Assembly (NCBI GenBank): GCA_028726465.1
Contig: JAQYQB010000004.1
Coordinates: 62,001-126,000, forward strand
DNA: 64,000 bases
DNA from: Mycobacteriaceae bacterium
GTDB lineage: Bacteria > Actinomycetota > Actinomycetes > Mycobacteriales > Mycobacteriaceae
Reading direction: 5' to 3'
Below, piece by piece: positions 1 through 9,289 of the stretch (position 1 is its first letter; the number at the start of each line of letters is the position of its first letter). Under the pieces are notes generated by a model, which was given only the letters and a program-made list of their open reading frames with translations, did no database searches and was not told the origin of the DNA. The position numbers and the translations under genes are program-made.

Positions 1-279
1 CTCGTTCTGGGTCAGCCCGGTCAGCTTCTCCTTGGCCTGGAAGACGTCGATCTTCTCCCGGCTCAGGTGCGGCTTGACGATGACGTCCGCGACGCCGTCG
101 TCCTCGAAGGTCAGCGCGATCGCGCCGTTGAAATAGCTGATGACGTCGCCGGCGGCCTGGTGGGCTGGGCCGAAAAACTCCTCGACTAGCGCGCGGGAAT
201 CACCAAAAAAGACTGCCCCGGCCGAGCCGGAGGCGGAGACGAAATCGACGCGTTCGCCCGGGTAACCATAAATCTGCAA
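1..279 (-). CDS. Hypothetical protein, 3' part cut by window edge
   Basis: An open frame of 93 codons runs off the left edge, so only the N-terminal part is visible. I place the start at a TTG at 279, preceded on the minus strand by a GAAAGG-like ribosome site at good spacing; no ATG or GTG lies nearby in frame. The visible protein begins LQIYGYPGERVDFVSASGSA and has no signal peptide or membrane segment. I do not recognise the family. It lies upstream of xseB/xseA on the same strand-side of a conserved actinobacterial neighbourhood, so it is probably a conserved small protein, but no function can be given. Confidence 0.6.
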   Translation of the reverse strand, partial: MQIYGYPGERVDFVSASGSAGAVFFGDSRALVEEFFGPAHQAAGDVISYFNGAIALTFEDDGVADVIVKPHLSREKIDVFQAKEKLTGLTQNE

Positions 280-343
280 CGTGGTGCCTTTCTCTGTTCT
301 AAAAGTAGCTAGCTGTTAAACCGCAAGGGTGCGCGGCGCGGGC

Positions 344-625
344 CTATTCGGCCGGGGAAGCCGGCTCCTCGCCCTGCGCATCCGGGTCGTTGCCCAGCGC
401 CTTTTCCACGCGGCGGGCGGCGCCGTCGAGGTGGGACTCGCAGGCCTTGGCCAAGGCCTCGCCGCGCTCCCAGTACTTCAGCGACTCGTCCAGGCTCATC
501 TGGCCCAGCTCCAAAATCTTGACGGTCTCGATGAGCTCGTCGCGGGCCTGCTCGTAGGTCAGGTTCTCCACGGGCGGGAAGGCGTCGTCGCCGGCCTGGC
601 CGGTACCGATGGTGTCTTCGTTCAT
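344..625 (-). CDS. xseB: Exodeoxyribonuclease VII small subunit
   Basis: This 93-residue protein is the small subunit of exonuclease VII, which joins several copies to one XseA and degrades single-stranded DNA from both ends. The family core is clear: [20 protein letters not shown] followed by [19 protein letters not shown], the usual two-helix hairpin, with an acidic variable tail. Length is typical. The xseA gene lies just upstream on the same strand, with about 50 bases between its stop and this start, so the two are very likely co-transcribed. The start is ATG at 625. Confidence 0.95.
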   Translation of the reverse strand: MNEDTIGTGQAGDDAFPPVENLTYEQARDELIETVKILELGQMSLDESLKYWERGEALAKACESHLDGAARRVEKALGNDPDAQGEEPASPAE

Positions 626-676
626 CCTGGTCTCCCTTTCGTTGTGGGGGCTTAAGGTGCGGGTATAAGGTTCTGG

Positions 677-1918
677 CTAGTCGGCCGGCTTGGCCGCCAT
701 GGCCGCGGCGGTAACGGAACCGTCGGCGACGCGGATGCGCAGCTGCGAGCCGGGCGGGGATTGCTTATAGGAGGTGACCACCTCGGGGCCGCTGCCGTCG
801 CGGGGCAGGACCTGGACCACGGAATAGCCGCGCTGCAGGGTCGCCGCCGGCCCGAGCGCCGAGACCTGGGCGCGCAGGGCATGGACCCGGTTGTTTTCCC
901 GGTCGAGCAGGTAATTGACGTCGCGGCGCATGGTGGCCCGAGAGCGGTCGATCTCCTCGCGGCGGGCGGTGATCGGGGAGAGGGGATCGGCCAGCACCGG
1001 GCGGGAGCGGATATTGGCCAGCCCGCGGCGCTGGTTGTCCACCCAGCCGCGCAGCGCTCCGGCCATGCGCTGGCGGGCCTCGTTGATCAGCGCCTTTTCC
1101 TCCATGACGTCGGGCACGACGCGCTTGGCCGCGTCCGTCGGGGTGGCCGCCCGCAGGTCCGCCACGTTGTCGAGCACCGGGCTGTCAGGCTCGTGGCCGA
1201 TGGCGGAGACCACCGGGGTGGCCGCGGCCGCCACGGCGCGCTGCAGGGCCTCCTCGGAAAACGGGAGCAGGTCTTCGACCGAGCCGCCGCCGCGGGCGAT
1301 GATGATGACGTCTACCTCCGGATCCCGGTCCAGCTGCTGCAGGGCGTCGACGACCTCTGGGACCGTGGAGCGGCCCTGCACCGCCGTATTGATGACCCGG
1401 AACTGGACGGCCGGCCAGCGGTCCTGGGCCACGGAGATGACGTCGCGTTCGGCCGCCGAGCCGCGGCCGGTAATCAGGCCGACCTTGCCCGGCAGGTAGG
1501 GCAGGCGCTTCTTGCGGGCCGGGTCGAAAAGCCCCTCGGCGGCCAGCTGCTTGCGCAGCATCTCGATGCGGGCGAGTAGCTCGCCCAGGCCGACGTGGCG
1601 GATCTCCGTCGTCCACAGCGAGAAGCTGCCGCGGCCGGCGTAGAAGGCCGGCTTGCCGCGGATGATGACCCGGTCGCCGTCCTTGAGCGGAGTCGGCAGG
1701 GAGCGGATCAGGTTGGTGGGGCAGGTCAGCTGTACGGACTTTTCCTGCTCGACGTCGCGCAGGGTCAGGTAGGACAGCTTCCACGTGTTCTTGACGTTGA
1801 TCTGGGTTAGCTGGCCCTCGACCCAGAGGAAGCCTAGCCGCTCGATCCACCCTTTGACTTGGTCATTGACCTTGCCCACCGGCCACGGAGTATCCGGGGT
1901 ATTCGCCGGTGCATTCAT
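677..1918 (-). CDS. xseA: Exodeoxyribonuclease VII large subunit
   Basis: This 413-residue protein is the catalytic subunit of exonuclease VII, which removes nucleotides from single-stranded DNA ends in recombination and repair. An N-terminal OB-fold (about residues 15-110) carries the WVEGQLTQ motif typical of the family. The nuclease domain follows with the hallmark stretch [20 protein letters not shown] and then [25 protein letters not shown] helical region with a C-terminal LQRGYSVVQ segment completes it. It is divergent from ispH (IspH ATG at 2004), and the 85-base gap must hold both promoters. It is followed by xseB. Confidence 0.97.
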   Translation of the reverse strand: MNAPANTPDTPWPVGKVNDQVKGWIERLGFLWVEGQLTQINVKNTWKLSYLTLRDVEQEKSVQLTCPTNLIRSLPTPLKDGDRVIIRGKPAFYAGRGSFSLWTTEIRHVGLGELLARIEMLRKQLAAEGLFDPARKKRLPYLPGKVGLITGRGSAAERDVISVAQDRWPAVQFRVINTAVQGRSTVPEVVDALQQLDRDPEVDVIIIARGGGSVEDLLPFSEEALQRAVAAAATPVVSAIGHEPDSPVLDNVADLRAATPTDAAKRVVPDVMEEKALINEARQRMAGALRGWVDNQRRGLANIRSRPVLADPLSPITARREEIDRSRATMRRDVNYLLDRENNRVHALRAQVSALGPAATLQRGYSVVQVLPRDGSGPEVVTSYKQSPPGSQLRIRVADGSVTAAAMAAKPAD

Positions 1919-2003
1919 GTGTGAGCTTCCTCCCGTTCTCCCGTGATTATAGGCGTTTGCACCCAGTCTATTGTTTTGCAGTGGATTTCGTTATTCTGGG
2001 GGC

Positions 2004-2990
2004 ATGACTGATGCTGGAAAGAATGTGCTTCTCGCGGCCCCGCGCGGGTACTGCGCCGGTGTGGACCGCGCGGTGGAAACAGTAGAAAAGGCGCTGGAGA
2101 AATACGGCGCCCCGATTTACGTGCGCAAGCAGATTGTGCACAACCGCTACGTGGTGGAATCCCTGGCCGAGCGCGGGGTGGTCTTCGTCGACGAGGCATC
2201 GGAGGCCCCCGAGGGCGCGCACCTGGTCTTCTCGGCGCACGGCATTTCCCCGGCCGTCCGCCAGGAATCCCAGCAGCGCCGCCAGCTGACTTTGGACGCG
2301 ACCTGCCCGCTGGTGACGAAGGTGCACAAGGAGGTCCAGCGCTTCGAGCGCGACGGCTATCACATCCTCTTGGTGGGCCATAAGGGCCACGAGGAGGTCG
2401 AGGGCACCGCCGGTGAGGCCCCGGAGATTACCCACCTGGTTGACGGCGTGGAAGGCGTGGCGGAACTGCCGGAGTTCCTCCACGACGAGAAGCTCGTGTG
2501 GCTGTCCCAGACCACCCTGTCGGTGGATGAGACCATCACCATCGTCAACAAGCTGCGCGAGCGCTTCCCGCACCTGGAGAACCCGCCGTCAGACGATATC
2601 TGTTACGCGACGCAGAACCGCCAGGAGTCGGTGAAGGCCATCGCCCCGAAGTGCGACCTGATGATCGTGGTCGGCTCCCGCAACTCCTCGAACTCGGTTC
2701 GCCTGGTCGAGGTGGCCTTGGACGCGGGCGCGAAGGAGTCGCACCTGATCGACTTCGCCAAGGAGATCGACGAGTCCTGGCTCGACGGCGTGCAGACCGT
2801 CGGCGTGACCTGCGGCGCCTCCGTGCCGGAGCTGCTGGTCCGCGAGGTGCTCGAGTACCTCGACGAGCGCGGCTACAGCGACGTGGAGCAGGTCACCACC
2901 ACCACCGAGACCATCCAGTTCGCCCTCCCGCGCGAGCTGCGCCCGGCTCGCACCAAGGCAGCCAAGGAAGCGGCAGCAAACCAGTCTTAA
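2004..2990 (+). CDS. ispH: 4-hydroxy-3-methylbut-2-enyl diphosphate reductase
   Basis: IspH (LytB) performs the last step of the MEP isoprenoid pathway, reducing HMBPP to IPP and DMAPP with a [4Fe-4S] cluster. The three conserved cluster cysteines are visible: C17 in [11 protein letters not shown]101 in [11 protein letters not shown] and C200 in [11 protein letters not shown]. The protein is 328 residues when started at the ATG at 2004; the longer frame upstream adds 11 residues that are not family-like. It is divergent from xseA and is followed by a strong hairpin. The order xseB-xseA-ispH-ychF is conserved in Corynebacteriales. Confidence 0.97.
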   Translation: MTDAGKNVLLAAPRGYCAGVDRAVETVEKALEKYGAPIYVRKQIVHNRYVVESLAERGVVFVDEASEAPEGAHLVFSAHGISPAVRQESQQRRQLTLDATCPLVTKVHKEVQRFERDGYHILLVGHKGHEEVEGTAGEAPEITHLVDGVEGVAELPEFLHDEKLVWLSQTTLSVDETITIVNKLRERFPHLENPPSDDICYATQNRQESVKAIAPKCDLMIVVGSRNSSNSVRLVEVALDAGAKESHLIDFAKEIDESWLDGVQTVGVTCGASVPELLVREVLEYLDERGYSDVEQVTTTTETIQFALPRELRPARTKAAKEAAANQS

Positions 2991-3021
2991 ACCCACCGCG
3001 CCCCAGTGCCGGGGCGCAAAG

Positions 3022-3069
3022 AAAGCGGCGAGGCGGCCACCTTAAAGAATGTGACCGCCTCGCCGCTTG
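3022..3069. terminator. Bidirectional hairpin between ispH and the DUF6542 gene
   Basis: A perfect 14-bp inverted repeat (3023-3036 with 3055-3068, AAGCGGCGAGGCGG and its complement) encloses an 18-base loop. It lies between the convergent ispH and DUF6542 genes, so it probably ends transcription from both sides. There is no long T-run. Confidence 0.75.
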
Positions 3070-3098
3070 TGATTATCTTGCCGCGTCTAGCCTTTCGC

Positions 3099-3983
3099 CT
3101 AGTCCTCGTAGAGGTTGTCGTCGCGGGAGGGATTCGGCCGCATGCGGCGGGCCTGAGCCTGAGACTTCGGCGAGTACTGGCGGGACGTCTCAGCCAGCCG
3201 GCTGGTGGCCTCGCCGTACCGGGGAAGGTAGGAACCCGGCCTGCCCGCGCGGCGGTTCGGATCCGGGCGGTAGGCCTGCTGGTTGGTCTGCTCCTGCCGG
3301 CGCTGTTCCCGGTCGCGCTCGCGGACGCGGCCACCCCGCGAGGCGGGCTGTTCGGAGCCAAGCCCAGACGTGCGGCCCAGCGGGATATTGCCGGCCTGGG
3401 CGTGGCGCTTTTGCTCCTCGTTGCGGGCAATGAGCTCGGCCACGGTGAGCCGGCTACTGCGCTCGCGGGCCCGGGCGCTGGTGTCGCGATTGCGCTTGTC
3501 GGCCGCGGCCTCCGCGCGGCGGGCGACCTGGGCCTTTTCGTTTTCCGTACGGGCGTTAGACCGCAGCCGCCGCAGTCGGAAGGCCATAATCGCGATGGAC
3601 GCCAGCGTGGTCAGGAAAAACGGAATGAAGTGCTCCAGGAACGGGAAGGCGCCGGTGACCAGGGCCGTAGCAGAAAACGCTGAAGCCCCCTCGCTGGCCC
3701 TTTCCTGGGTAACCAGCCAACCGCAGAGCAGCGTGAACACGGCGTACAGCAGCGGGGATGTGGCCACGGTCAGGTACAGCCCCCGCGGGGCCACGGTGCA
3801 GGTGACAGCCAGAACGCTAACGATGTAGCAGAGTAGGTACGGCCACCCCAGGTCCCCGAAGAGGAGGGACAGGAGAAGTCCGGTGGTCAAAGCCGCAGCG
3901 ACGATAGCGATCGCCATGCCGAGCGGCAGCCCACCGCGGGCCGTTCGAGCCTGGGTTTTATGAAAAGCGTTCGCATGTGACAC
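3099..3983 (-). CDS. DUF6542-type membrane protein with charged C-terminal half
   Basis: The 294-residue protein has about four hydrophobic segments in residues 18-145 (for example LPLGMAIAIVAAALTTGLLL and FIPFFLTTLASIAIMAF). A long hydrophilic tail, rich in Arg, Glu, Ala and Gln, follows and contains a likely coiled stretch around residues 150-200. This layout matches the DUF6542 proteins found in actinobacteria at this locus. Function is unknown. The start is GTG at 3983; the Shine-Dalgarno signal is poor. The gene is convergent with ispH. Confidence 0.7.
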   Translation of the reverse strand: MSHANAFHKTQARTARGGLPLGMAIAIVAAALTTGLLLSLLFGDLGWPYLLCYIVSVLAVTCTVAPRGLYLTVATSPLLYAVFTLLCGWLVTQERASEGASAFSATALVTGAFPFLEHFIPFFLTTLASIAIMAFRLRRLRSNARTENEKAQVARRAEAAADKRNRDTSARARERSSRLTVAELIARNEEQKRHAQAGNIPLGRTSGLGSEQPASRGGRVRERDREQRRQEQTNQQAYRPDPNRRAGRPGSYLPRYGEATSRLAETSRQYSPKSQAQARRMRPNPSRDDNLYED

Positions 3984-4047
3984 GAGGCGTTATTCTACCT
4001 GCCGCCCATCGTGTCCTGGGAATCATTTGGCCGCGTGCCCGAAGTCG

Positions 4048-4083
4048 CCCAGGCAGGGCCGGAGGTTCTGGGCCCTGCCCGGG
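4048..4083 (-). terminator. GC-rich hairpin downstream of rmuC
   Basis: GGCAGGGCC at 4052-4060 pairs with GGCCCTGCC at 4071-4079, flanked by further partly complementary bases. It lies just past the rmuC stop on the minus strand. There is no T-run, so it is only a possible terminator. Confidence 0.45.
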
Positions 4084-4103
4084 AGAGAGCCGGAGGCTAG
4101 ATA

Positions 4104-5222
4104 CTAGTCGGACTCGGCGGCGTGGCGCGGCGAGGATTCGACCGGGGAAATCTGCGGCGGGTGCTTGTCCGTGCGGGCCGAGATGTCCATCTCCGCGAGC
4201 CGCCGGGAGGTGACCATGACGCGGCTGTCGAAGGAACCCAGCGTGGAGTTGAAGGCATCGACTGCCTTTTCCAGGTTGCGCCCCACCTTGTTGAAGTGCT
4301 CGCCCACGGTGTTGACCCGGCTGTAGAGCTCGCGCCCCAGGCGCTGGACCTCCCGGGCCTTGTCCGAGAGATCTTCCTGCCGCCAGCCCAGCGCCACGGT
4401 GCGCAGCAGGGCGAAGAGCGTGGTGGGGGTGGCGATGACGATGTTGCGGGAGAAGGCGAATTCCAAAAGCTCGGGGTCCACGCTAAGCGCCGCGTCCAGG
4501 AAGGGATCCGCGGGCACGAAGAGGACCACGAACTCCGGGGTGGGCTGGAAGGCCTCGATGTAGTCCTTGCCTGCAAGCGTGGTGATGTGGTTGCGCATCT
4601 GGTGGACGTGGTGGCGCAGAAAGGCCGCGTGTTCCTCGGGGTCCTGGGCCTCTAGCGCGTCGAGGTAGGAGCTAAACGGCACCTTCGCGTCGATGACGAT
4701 GTGGCGCCCGCCGGACAAGTGGATGAGCAGGTCCGGGCGGACTTGGTGGCTGCCGAAGTGGGCGGAGACCTGTGGGTTAAAGTCCACGTGCTTGACCATG
4801 CCGCCCAGTTCGACGACGCGCTCGAGCTGAATCTCGCCCCACCGGCCGCGCACATTGGGCGAGCGCAGCGCGGTGACCAGCTGGTCGGTCCTGTCGGACA
4901 GGCGGGTAGAGGTGCGCATCATCGCCTGGACCTGGCCGCGTAGGGAGGAAAACTCGCTGGCGCGGTCGGCCTCCAGCTCGCGCAGGTGCAGGCCCAGTCG
5001 GTCCATGGCCTTTTCCAGGGGAGCTAGCGATTCGGCGACGTCGGCGCGCCGCTGCTGGGAGGCTTGGAGGGCGGCCTGTTGTTGCTCGGCGGCGCTGGGG
5101 CCGGTCGTGGCGGCGGTGGGCTGCCGGCGCTGCCAGTGGGCGTGCCCGAGCCAGCCCAGGACCGCGCCGAGGGCCACACTAATGAGAAGGAAGGCAACCG
5201 TGGCGAGCGTGGAAGTACTCAT
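4104..5222 (-). CDS. rmuC: DNA recombination protein RmuC
   Basis: RmuC-family proteins are membrane-anchored, coiled-coil proteins with a nuclease-like fold that limit inverted-repeat recombination in E. coli. The 372-residue product begins with one hydrophobic segment (ATVAFLLISVALGAVLGWLG). A coiled-coil region of about 100 residues follows, then the conserved domain with RGRWGEIQLERVVELGGM, VRPDLLIHLSGGRHIVIDAKVP and FVPADPFLDAAL. The family core is complete. It is followed by the DUF6542 gene on the same strand, and the AI-2E-family gene lies 36 bases upstream, so these may share transcripts. Confidence 0.92.
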   Translation of the reverse strand: MSTSTLATVAFLLISVALGAVLGWLGHAHWQRRQPTAATTGPSAAEQQQAALQASQQRRADVAESLAPLEKAMDRLGLHLRELEADRASEFSSLRGQVQAMMRTSTRLSDRTDQLVTALRSPNVRGRWGEIQLERVVELGGMVKHVDFNPQVSAHFGSHQVRPDLLIHLSGGRHIVIDAKVPFSSYLDALEAQDPEEHAAFLRHHVHQMRNHITTLAGKDYIEAFQPTPEFVVLFVPADPFLDAALSVDPELLEFAFSRNIVIATPTTLFALLRTVALGWRQEDLSDKAREVQRLGRELYSRVNTVGEHFNKVGRNLEKAVDAFNSTLGSFDSRVMVTSRRLAEMDISARTDKHPPQISPVESSPRHAAESD

Positions 5223-5257
5223 GCCTTCTAACTTCGCACACCCGCCGGACGGAAGCC

Positions 5258-6676
5258 TTAAGATCCCTCCCGCGTTTCGAACATTCGCGCGATTTTGTCC
5301 TTCAGCTTGCGGATGCCGGTGCGGGCCGCCGGGCGTTCGTACTCCGGCGGCGGGGAGCTCAGATCGACTAGTTTGCTCACGTCGGCACCGTCGGGCTCGG
5401 GGGCCTCCTCACGCCAATCCTGGCGCTGCCGCAGGCCCTGTTCCTGCTTGACGCGGCCGACGAGGTAGCCGGCCATGGTGGAGAACTCGACGTCGTCGGT
5501 GGACTTTTCACCGGACTGCAGCATGAGGATGTCCTGGACGTAGCGGTAGGCCACCGCGATCATCGCCGCGGCGGGCACGGCGAGGAAGGCACCGACCAGA
5601 TCGAAAAGCGCCGAACCCAACGTCACGGAGACCAGGACGATAACCGGGTGCAGGCTCATCGCGCGGGCCTGCAGCCACGGCGAGAGCACGTTGCCTTCCA
5701 GCTGCTGGACCAGCAGGACCAGGCCGAGCACCATCAGGGCCTCGGTAAAGCCTAGGGAGACCAGGGCGATGGTCACGGACAGCGCGCCCGCCACGATGGC
5801 GCCAATGAACGGGATGAACCCGGCGATGAAGGTGATGATCGCCAGGGCCATCGCCAGCGGCACGCCGATAATGGCGAGGCCGCCGCCGATGAAGATGGCA
5901 TCGATGCCGGAGACCAGCGCCTGGGCCCGGATGAACCCGCCCAGCGTGTTCCAGCCGCGCGTGAACAGCTCGGTCAGGTGCCAGCCGGCGCGGCGGCCGA
6001 CGCTCTCGCGCAGCCACGGCAGGAATTTATGCCCATCCTTGAGGAAGAAGAAGGTCAGCACGGTGACGACCACCAGGGTGATCAGCAGGGAGGTCGCCGT
6101 GCCGATGCCGGTGAACACGGAGCCGGCGATGTCGCCGGCCTGGGCCTGCAGCCAGGAGGCGATGTCGTCGATGTACTGGCCCATGTCGTCGCTGTCCAGG
6201 TTCAGCGGCGGCCCCTGCGCCCACAGCTGCAGGCGCTGGATACCCTCGACGGTTTGCAGGTAGAGGGACTGCGACTGCCGCGCGAAATCCGGCGCGATGA
6301 ACGCGACCAGTCCGCCCACCAACGACACGAAGGTCAGCATGGTAATCGCCGCGGCCAGCGAGGCGGGGAAGCGGTGGCGTCGCAGCCAGGAGGCGAACGG
6401 CGCCAGCACGGTACAGACGATCAGGGCCAGGATGACCGGCAGAATTCCCTCCCAGAAACTGCCGATGAGCCAGCCGAGCGCGTAGACCAGCAGGCCGATG
6501 ACGAAGACGCGCACCGACCACAGGGCGGTGCTGCGGATGTAGTGACCGAGCACGATCAAGCGGTCGACCTGGTCGCCCGGTGGGTGGGGAGAGACCGACT
6601 TCAGCAGCTTCTGTTGGCCCTCCGCGGAGGTTATGGCCGGGTTGGCGGCTTCATCTTCTTTAGAACTCACGTCCAC
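5258..6676 (-). CDS. AI-2E family transporter
   Basis: This 472-residue inner-membrane protein has the layout of the AI-2E/PerM transporter family. A hydrophilic N-terminus is followed by paired hydrophobic segments from about residue 52, a soluble stretch around residues 150-200, and a C-terminal membrane block with GFIPFIGAIVAGALS and VQQLEGNVLSPWLQARAMSL. The last two are the family signature regions. The C-terminal 90 residues are hydrophilic. Substrate cannot be told: the family exports signals, ions or unknown solutes. The start is GTG at 6676 with AAGG about 8 bases upstream. The next gene, ychF, is divergent. Confidence 0.85.
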   Translation of the reverse strand: MDVSSKEDEAANPAITSAEGQQKLLKSVSPHPPGDQVDRLIVLGHYIRSTALWSVRVFVIGLLVYALGWLIGSFWEGILPVILALIVCTVLAPFASWLRRHRFPASLAAAITMLTFVSLVGGLVAFIAPDFARQSQSLYLQTVEGIQRLQLWAQGPPLNLDSDDMGQYIDDIASWLQAQAGDIAGSVFTGIGTATSLLITLVVVTVLTFFFLKDGHKFLPWLRESVGRRAGWHLTELFTRGWNTLGGFIRAQALVSGIDAIFIGGGLAIIGVPLAMALAIITFIAGFIPFIGAIVAGALSVTIALVSLGFTEALMVLGLVLLVQQLEGNVLSPWLQARAMSLHPVIVLVSVTLGSALFDLVGAFLAVPAAAMIAVAYRYVQDILMLQSGEKSTDDVEFSTMAGYLVGRVKQEQGLRQRQDWREEAPEPDGADVSKLVDLSSPPPEYERPAARTGIRKLKDKIARMFETREGS

Positions 6677-6761
6677 TATCTTGCCTTAAAAGGCCGTAAG
6701 AATGGGAAATACCTGCAACCGGCTGTCGGCTACCTGCCCCCAGTGCGTTAGGATTGGGCAC

Positions 6762-7847
6762 GTGAGTCTTACATTAGGAATTGTCGGATTGCCCAACGTT
6801 GGCAAGTCCACGCTGTTTAACGCCCTGACCCGCAGCGACATCTTGGCGGCGAATTACCCGTTCGCCACCATCGAGCCCAACGTGGGCTTGGTGGAGCTTC
6901 CCGATGCGCGCCTGAACCGCCTGGCGGAAATCTACTCCTCCGAGCGCATTCTGCCGGCGACGGTTTCCTTCGTAGACATCGCCGGCATCGTCAAGGGTGC
7001 TTCCGAAGGCGAGGGCATGGGTAACGCCTTCCTGTCCAATATCCGCGAGGCCGACGCCATCTGCCAGGTCGTGCGCGCCTTCTCCGACGACAACGTCATC
7101 CACGTCGACGGCCAGGTCAACCCGACCAGCGATATCTCGGTGATCAACACCGAGCTCATCCTGGCCGACCTCCAGACCATCGAAAAGGCCCTGCCGCGGC
7201 TGGAGAAGGAAGCCAAGAAGAACAAGGACCTGGCCGAGACCGTCGAGGAGACCAAGAAGGCCCAGGAGATCCTGGAGGACGACACCACCTTGTTCGCCGC
7301 CGCCAAGGACGGCAAGGTCAACCTCGACCTCCTCAAGGAGCTGCACCTGATGACGGCGAAGCCGTTCCTCTACGTGTTCAACTCCGACGAAGAGGTGCTT
7401 ACCGACGAGGCCAAGAAGGATGAGCTGCGCCAGCTGGTCGCCCCGGCAGACTGCGTCTTCCTGGATGCCAAGACCGAGACCGAGCTGCTGGAACTGGACG
7501 ACGACGAAGCTCTCGAGCTGCTCGAGTCCGTCGGCCAGAGCGAGCCGGGCCTGCAGACCCTGGCCAAGGCCGGCTTCAACACCCTCGGCCTGCAGACCTA
7601 CCTGACGGCCGGCCCGAAGGAGTCCCGCGCCTGGACCATCCACCAGGGCGACACCGCCCCGCAGGCCGCCGGCGTTATCCACTCCGATTTCGAGAAGGGC
7701 TTCATCAAGGCCGAGATCGTTTCCTTCGAGGACCTTGACGCCGCCGGCTCCATGGCCGAGGCCCGCAACCACGGCAAGGTCCGCCAGGAAGGCAAGGACT
7801 ACATCATGCAGGACGGCGACGTCGTGGACTTTAAGTTCAACGTCTAG
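6762..7847 (+). CDS. ychF: Redox-regulated ATPase YchF
   Basis: YchF is an Obg-family P-loop protein that prefers ATP and binds ribosomes. The 361-residue protein starts VSLTLGIVGLPNVGKSTLFN (G1/P-loop). FVDIAGIVKGASEGEGMGN (G3) follows, then a coiled-coil insertion around residues 145-180, the NSDEE region in the place of G4, and a TGS-like C-terminal domain ending with GKDYIMQDGDVVDFKFNV. The start is GTG at 6762; the upstream extension is not family-like. It belongs to the conserved ispH-ychF neighbourhood and is followed by a terminator. Confidence 0.96.
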   Translation: MSLTLGIVGLPNVGKSTLFNALTRSDILAANYPFATIEPNVGLVELPDARLNRLAEIYSSERILPATVSFVDIAGIVKGASEGEGMGNAFLSNIREADAICQVVRAFSDDNVIHVDGQVNPTSDISVINTELILADLQTIEKALPRLEKEAKKNKDLAETVEETKKAQEILEDDTTLFAAAKDGKVNLDLLKELHLMTAKPFLYVFNSDEEVLTDEAKKDELRQLVAPADCVFLDAKTETELLELDDDEALELLESVGQSEPGLQTLAKAGFNTLGLQTYLTAGPKESRAWTIHQGDTAPQAAGVIHSDFEKGFIKAEIVSFEDLDAAGSMAEARNHGKVRQEGKDYIMQDGDVVDFKFNV

Positions 7848-7859
7848 ACCTGGATGCTT

Positions 7860-7898
7860 TCCGGCCCGGGGCAGTGTGCTCCTGGGCCGGATTTTTTA
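7860..7898 (+). terminator. Intrinsic terminator after ychF
   Basis: A GC-rich stem (CCGGCCC near 7861 with GGGCCGG near 7884-7890) is followed by ATTTTTTAT. It lies 14 bases past the ychF stop and has the stem plus T-run of an intrinsic terminator. It also lies just past the convergent pcp gene. Confidence 0.85.
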
Positions 7899-7913
7899 TG
7901 TGTGGCCAGCGCC

Positions 7914-8573
7914 TTAATCTACGTGCCCAGCGGGCGGAGGCGTACTGTCCTGTCTTTCGGCGACACCCGTCGCCAGCGCCCGCAAGGCAGCGACGATGCC
8001 GGCCGTGATCTCACCCTGCGTGAGTCCTTCATTGGTGAGCGCTCCGGTGGCGGAGGATTCCGCGCCGAGGGCCTGGGGCACGTGAATGAACCCGGCGCGG
8101 GCGGGTGTTCCGGCCGTGGCGTGCAGGGCCGTGAACATGGCGGTGTTGCACACGTAGGTGCCCGCGCTGTAGGAGTCCTCCGCGGGGAGGTCTTCCCGGC
8201 GCACCGCCGCGGCCATGCCGGCCACCGGCAGGGTAGAAAAATACGCCGCCGGCGCCCCGGCGCAGACCGGCTCATCTAGCGGCTGTGCACCGGCGTTGTC
8301 CGGGAGGCGCGCGGCCATCACATTGACCGCCACCTTTTCCATCGATAGCGCCCGGCGGGATTCCGCCAGCCCTAAGCACACCACGAAGTCTGGACGATGG
8401 CTGGCGATGAGGCCGCGCAATTGCCTTCGCGCGGCGGCGAACTCCACGGGAAGTACGGCGGTGGTGACGGCGGCATCGGCAAGCGCGCTTTCGATGCCCG
8501 GCAATGCCGCGCGCGTCGGATTGTAGGAGCTCGGCCCGAATGGACCGAAGGCGGTGACCAACAGGGAAGCCAT
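7914..8573 (-). CDS. pcp: Pyroglutamyl-peptidase I
   Basis: Pcp is a cytoplasmic cysteine peptidase (family C15) that removes N-terminal pyroglutamate from peptides. The 219-residue sequence starts SLLVTAFGPFGPSSYNPT, the family N-terminus. The catalytic triad can be placed at E79 (SRRALSMEKVAVN), C142 (AGTYVCNTAMF) and H164 (AGFIHVPQ), very near the usual E81/C144/H168. Length is normal. It is divergent from the glycosylase gene at 8615 and convergent with ychF. Confidence 0.95.
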   Translation of the reverse strand: MASLLVTAFGPFGPSSYNPTRAALPGIESALADAAVTTAVLPVEFAAARRQLRGLIASHRPDFVVCLGLAESRRALSMEKVAVNVMAARLPDNAGAQPLDEPVCAGAPAAYFSTLPVAGMAAAVRREDLPAEDSYSAGTYVCNTAMFTALHATAGTPARAGFIHVPQALGAESSATGALTNEGLTQGEITAGIVAALRALATGVAERQDSTPPPAGHVD

Positions 8574-8614
8574 GGTGCCAAAGTCTAGCGGCTGACGGGA
8601 CTAGCCTGGGGTCT

Positions 8615-9181
8615 ATGCGTTTTAGCCAAGAACAACTGGCCGCCTACCGCGGCGCCACCGTGCCAGATCTGTTGCCGGAGCCGCTGCGTTTGCTGTTTGT
8701 TGGTATCAACCCCAGCCTGTGGACCGCGGCGACCGGCGCGCACTTCGCCCGCCCCGGCAACCGCTTCTATCCCGGTCTCTACCAGGCTGGGCTGACCACG
8801 CACCAATTCGATGCCTCGGGCGGCTACGCGGACGCCGATTTCGCCGAACTGCAAGAACTCGGCATCGGCGTGTCCAACCTCGTTCCGCGCGCGACCGCCC
8901 GCGCCGATGAGCTAACCACCGACGAGCTGCTCCAGGCCCCGGCACGCCTGGACGACGTCGTTAGCACACACCACCCGAAGGTCGTGGCCGTGCTGGGGAT
9001 TACCGCCTACCGCAAGGCTTTTAAACTGCCCCAGGCAGTCATCGGGGAGCAGGATTCGCCGTGGGAGGGCACCCGTTTGTTTGTGCTCGACAACCCGAGC
9101 GGCCTCAACGCCCACGCCAGCGTCGCGGACCATGCGGCCGGGTACCGGAAGGTGGCTCAGGCCGCGGGCATCGAAGTGTAA
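8615..9181 (+). CDS. mug: G/U(T) mismatch-specific DNA glycosylase (Mug type)
   Basis: This 188-residue protein belongs to the Mug/TDG family, which excises uracil or thymine from mismatches with guanine. The active-site region FVGINPSLWTAATGAHFARP followed by GNRFYPGL is characteristic, as is the second motif LDNPSGLNAHAS. In the family the asparagine of GINP positions the water, and there is no catalytic aspartate. It stands alone between the divergent pcp and the PfpI-like gene. The start is ATG at 8615. Confidence 0.93.
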   Translation: MRFSQEQLAAYRGATVPDLLPEPLRLLFVGINPSLWTAATGAHFARPGNRFYPGLYQAGLTTHQFDASGGYADADFAELQELGIGVSNLVPRATARADELTTDELLQAPARLDDVVSTHHPKVVAVLGITAYRKAFKLPQAVIGEQDSPWEGTRLFVLDNPSGLNAHASVADHAAGYRKVAQAAGIEV

Positions 9182-9289
9182 TTCTTCTGGGCCCAGATTC
9201 GCCCCGTGCGGAGGGCTTCTGCAAGAACGAAAAATGGCGCCTACGATCGGGGACCGTAAGTTACTTTCGAATTTCAAGGAGTGATTGTT